Part shown: positions 62,501 to 64,000 of the stretch, in pieces
Layout: the number at the start of each line of letters is the position of its first letter
Position numbering within the stretch: position 1 is the first letter of the stretch
Assembly (NCBI GenBank): GCA_025362495.1
Contig: JANYGI010000061.1
Location: forward strand, 62,001-126,000
Direction: 5' to 3'
From: Byssovorax sp.
GTDB taxonomy: Bacteria > Myxococcota_A > Polyangia > Polyangiales > Polyangiaceae
DNA length: 64,000 bases
Made by a program: the position numbers and the translations under genes
The notes under the pieces: model-generated
Database searches by the model: none
What the model saw: only the letters and a program-made list of their open reading frames with translations
Told to the model about the DNA's origin: nothing

Positions 62501-62938
62501 GTGAAGTTCGAGGGCAACGGCGGCAGCGAGATCGAGCCGAACGACTCGCCCGCGACGGCGACCGCGGTGGCGGGCGTGGACACCTTCGTCCTCGCCGCGC
62601 ACCCGCTCGCGACCGACGATGATTTCTACGCGATCACCGTGCCGGCCGGCATGTCGATCCGCGCCGAGGTCGTCGAGGGCGATCTGACCACGACCTGCGA
62701 GTCGGACGGCATCGACAGCAAGCTGACGCTGTACGACGCCGCGATGACGTCGCTGGCGACGGACGACGACAGCGGCCGCGGGTTCTGCTCGCTGATCGAC
62801 GGCACCGGCGCGACGCCCGCGTACACCGGCGCGCACAACCTGGCGGCCGGGACGTACTACCTGAAGGTGACGCCGTCGGACCTCGTCTCGCCCCCCGCGG
62901 ACGTCTTCAATTACCGCCTCGTCGTCACGGTGCGCTGA
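59591..62938 (+). CDS. Lipoprotein with ETDVDCGG repeats, DUF4215 repeats and PPC domains
   Basis: 1115 residues from GTG 59591, preceded by CGAGGTCGTC. The signal peptide ends Ser-Ser-Ala-Gly-Cys (about residue 34), then a Thr/Ser/Gly linker. A Cys-rich N-module (about 65-185) matches 49217-52501 and 63232-end. Five Cys units with Glu-(Thr/Ser)-Asp-x-Asp-Cys-Gly-Gly follow, then five DUF4215 units (Cys-Gly-Asp-Gly...Cys-Asp-Asp-Gly-Asn) and two more of these after the first PPC domain. Three PPC-like beta domains lie at about 650-760, 850-960 and 975-1115. ATG 59621 is an alternative, but the paralogue at 63232 shares the GTG and its surroundings. Surface adhesion or binding is the likely role. 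Confidence 0.82.
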   Translation: MSQDRLFTLAMLKQLAAPFSILALIGAATVSSAGCGSTPDPTGSGGAGGTAATSTTTAASSTTTGGGCAVPSDCPGVDTDCSKRSCSAGVCGVTFTAAGAATTDQTAGDCQQSVCDGKGATTTQNDDTDVLDDGNDCTDDVCTAGAPENKPKASGATCASNGGKVCDGASACVECVDAAGCASGVCAKNACIAASCTDEVKNNTETDVDCGGPDCNPCAAGKACAAGTDCVDTICTAGICAAATCSDAAKNGAETDVDCGGGICKGCGPTLGCKIDGDCVGGSCSGTICLPTCTDKVKNSGETDVDCGGPTCTVCVDGKACAAAADCKSKVCTAGVCVAPSCTDGVQNGTESDKDCGGLCGPCNPTQMCTKGADCATGVCTGNVCQGAVCNDNTKNGSETDVDCGGMCATKCGTSKACLVAGDCVSQVCAGGVCQAAICGDGVKNGTEACDDGNPVSGDGCSSGCAVEAGFTCAGSTPTVCSAICGDGVKVAGEQCDDGNATTGDGCSAVCVVEQGFTCGGAPSVCTTTCGDGFKAGAEACDDGNGIPSDGCTACVVNAGFTCTGSAPSVCTAICGDGIKAGAEGCDDGNTVNGDGCSATCTVQAGYACNGATPSVCTTICGDGVIAGSEACDDGNIANGDCCSSSCHVEAGCEVEANSTIPTTNVLSAVAINNKVNGFINPSGDKDYFSFAVPANATAVLTAQTIDNFLGITCASNNIDTVVTLFDSSTPAVSLVSNDDFGGNHCSKIVSSTLNPGTYFIEVRAYTFASPATFAYTLQTSIALKICGNGIIEAPEQCDGGPTCAADCTLIPVCGDGTISGTEICDDGNSVNGDGCSSACALEGGQNEVEPNGTLALADARALDATPTVFAGSNTLLASIGKVGDKDVFKVTVATAGVVRFETFETAALDCLTIATRLTLLGSGGTTLYTDTTTGIKSCSAIDAYLAAGTYYIQAEQAAGTLTIPKYLLQVKFEGNGGSEIEPNDSPATATAVAGVDTFVLAAHPLATDDDFYAITVPAGMSIRAEVVEGDLTTTCESDGIDSKLTLYDAAMTSLATDDDSGRGFCSLIDGTGATPAYTGAHNLAAGTYYLKVTPSDLVSPPADVFNYRLVVTVR

Positions 62939-62951
62939 GACGACAGCCCTC

Positions 62952-62983
62952 GCTCCTCTGCGGCGATCGTGCTGCGGAGGGGC
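62952..62983 (+). terminator. Hairpin terminator of the DUF4215 lipoprotein gene
   Basis: A 10-bp stem (62952-62961 with 62974-62983, two G-U pairs) starting 13 nt after the stop codon. There is no long U-tract. Confidence 0.4.
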
Positions 62984-63231
62984 GACCTCTCCCTCCCCAG
63001 ATCCACTTCATTTCAAGGCGATCCAGCTCGATCTGGGTCGCCGCTTCGGCGTGTCCGCGCGGCGCGATATAGCGCGCGCCGCGCCGAAACGGCGGTCGAT
63101 GCTTGACGTTCGGCGCGGAATTGGATTCCCTGAAAGAATTCTACACGCCTGTGCCCGGCCGTCCGGGCTGGGTAGTGCGCGTCGATGTCTTCAACCACCC
63201 GGTGTTTCGCTGGGTTGAATCGAGGTCTCGT

Positions 63232-64000
63232 GTGTCCCACGAACGCCTGAACAGATCCTTGTTAAAGAAACTGATGGCGCCGTTGACGGCGCTGCTGGTC
63301 ATGGGCGCCGGGGCCGCGAGCACGGGCGGCTGCGAGCTGATCACCACCGTCGATCGCAGCAAGATCGGAGAGGGTGGGCACGGGGGCGGTTCGACGGCGA
63401 CGGGCACCTCGGCGGCGAGCTCCACCGCCGCGGGGACGGGCGGCGCAGGCGGCGCGACGACGGGGACGGGCGGCGCGACGACGGGCACCGGCGGCGCGGG
63501 CGGAGGGACCTCGACCAGCACGGGCACCGGCACGAGCACGGCCTCGTCGTCGAGCAGCGGCGCCGGCGGCGGCGGCGGCTGCACGACGGCGGCGGACTGC
63601 CCCGGGACCACCACCGAGTGCCAGACGGTCACCTGCACGGGCACGGTGTGCGGCCTCGATTTCACGGCGAACGGCACGCCGCTGGCGATGCAGCTCGTCG
63701 GCGATTGCAAGACGGCCGTGTGCGACGGCGCCGGCGCGTCGACGACGATCAACGCGGCCGATCCCCTAGATGACGGTAACCCCTGCACCGACGATCTCTG
63801 CACCGCGGGCGCGCCCACGAACGTGCCGACGGCCTCGGGTACGGCGTGCACCAACGGCACCACCGGCAAGCTCTGCGACGGTAGCGGCGCCTGCGTCGAG
63901 TGCCTGGTCGGCGCCGACTGCGCGAGCCTGAATTGCCAGGCGAACAAGTGCGTCCCGCAGAGCTGCACCGACGCCGTGAAGAACGGGACGGAGACGGACG
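63232..64000 (+). CDS. Paralogous Cys-repeat lipoprotein, 3' end beyond window
   Basis: The frame is open from GTG 63232 to the window edge (256 codons). The signal peptide ends Ser-Thr-Gly-Gly-Cys (about residue 34). A long Gly/Thr/Ser/Ala linker (about 48-118) leads to the Cys-rich N-module (about 120-240; Asp-Cys-Pro-Gly-Thr-Thr-Thr-Glu-Cys and Cys-Val-Glu-Cys) that it shares with 49217-52501 and 59591-62938. The first Cys repeat (Lys-Asn-Gly-Thr-Glu-Thr-Asp) is just entered at the edge. GAGGT 5 nt upstream supports GTG 63232. It probably continues as another member of the same surface family. The 293-base gap before it holds no gene I can support. Confidence 0.78.
   Translation, partial: MSHERLNRSLLKKLMAPLTALLVMGAGAASTGGCELITTVDRSKIGEGGHGGGSTATGTSAASSTAAGTGGAGGATTGTGGATTGTGGAGGGTSTSTGTGTSTASSSSSGAGGGGGCTTAADCPGTTTECQTVTCTGTVCGLDFTANGTPLAMQLVGDCKTAVCDGAGASTTINAADPLDDGNPCTDDLCTAGAPTNVPTASGTACTNGTTGKLCDGSGACVECLVGADCASLNCQANKCVPQSCTDAVKNGTETD

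Noticed and set aside
59543-62836. A 1097-codon minus-strand open frame
   Set aside because: Antisense shadow of the lipoprotein at 59591-62938; no start signal and its repeats mirror the true Cys repeats.

Overview
This window is very GC-rich with strong G/C third-position bias. It is dense in lipoproteins carrying Ser/Thr/Gly/Ala linkers and cysteine-rich repeats. It also holds a MYXO-CTERM-type sorting tail, an ECF sigma/TPR-protein pair and a GspE/PilB-type ATPase. Together these point to a myxobacterium, most likely of the Polyangiales (Sorangium/Polyangium-like); this is inferred from gene content only. No tRNA, rRNA, CRISPR array or insertion sequence was seen.

1-9.5 kb is mostly housekeeping: envelope proteins, rpsA with its own promoter, leader and terminator, an SdhC-type cytochrome b coupled to a YfiM-like protein, a HIT hydrolase coupled to an AI-2E-family exporter, and a lipoprotein trypsin-like protease. 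9.5-17.3 kb is rearranged. A lysR-SDR pair at 9.5-11.3 kb is duplicated at 14.2-15.4 kb, where the SDR is frameshifted. The second lysR head is fused in frame to the tail of a beta-propeller lipoprotein whose full paralogue lies next door. An ECF sigma-TPR membrane protein-envelope protein cluster sits between the copies.

17.4-21.6 kb is accessory: an Rpn-like protein, a degenerate ~42-bp tandem repeat array, an Ala/Lys-rich protein, a 3'-truncated AAA ATPase and a single-chain nucleotidyltransferase-HEPN protein. 21.7-30.9 kb returns to core functions: PPC/DUF296 protein and TSP3-OmpA operon, Maf with a GT39-like glycosyltransferase, RluD and a flippase-like protein. 31-43.8 kb holds secreted and envelope proteins (MopE-like Cys-repeat lipoprotein, PL14-like lyase, others), a metallophosphatase with a disrupted 3' end, a Uma2 nuclease and a TetR regulator. 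43.9-49.1 kb has a type II secretion/type IV pilus ATPase, a HEAT/TPR protein and a nucleotide-sugar epimerase.

49.2-64 kb is dominated by a paralogous family of secreted cysteine-repeat lipoproteins (49217-52501, 52928-54520, 59591-62938, 63232-end). Two end in a Cys-dense formylglycine-generating-enzyme-like domain and share a promoter of identical geometry. One carries DUF4215 repeats and PPC domains. Between them lie an MFS transporter, a hairpin-rich intergenic element, a beta-helix protein with a MYXO-CTERM-like tail and a DUF1704 (QEGLA) peptidase.

A recurrent regulatory theme is a TAnnnT -10 box, often with TG in front, placed 5-8 nt before the start codon with no Shine-Dalgarno. This suggests many leaderless transcripts, while the lipoprotein genes more often have a leader with a GAGG-type RBS.
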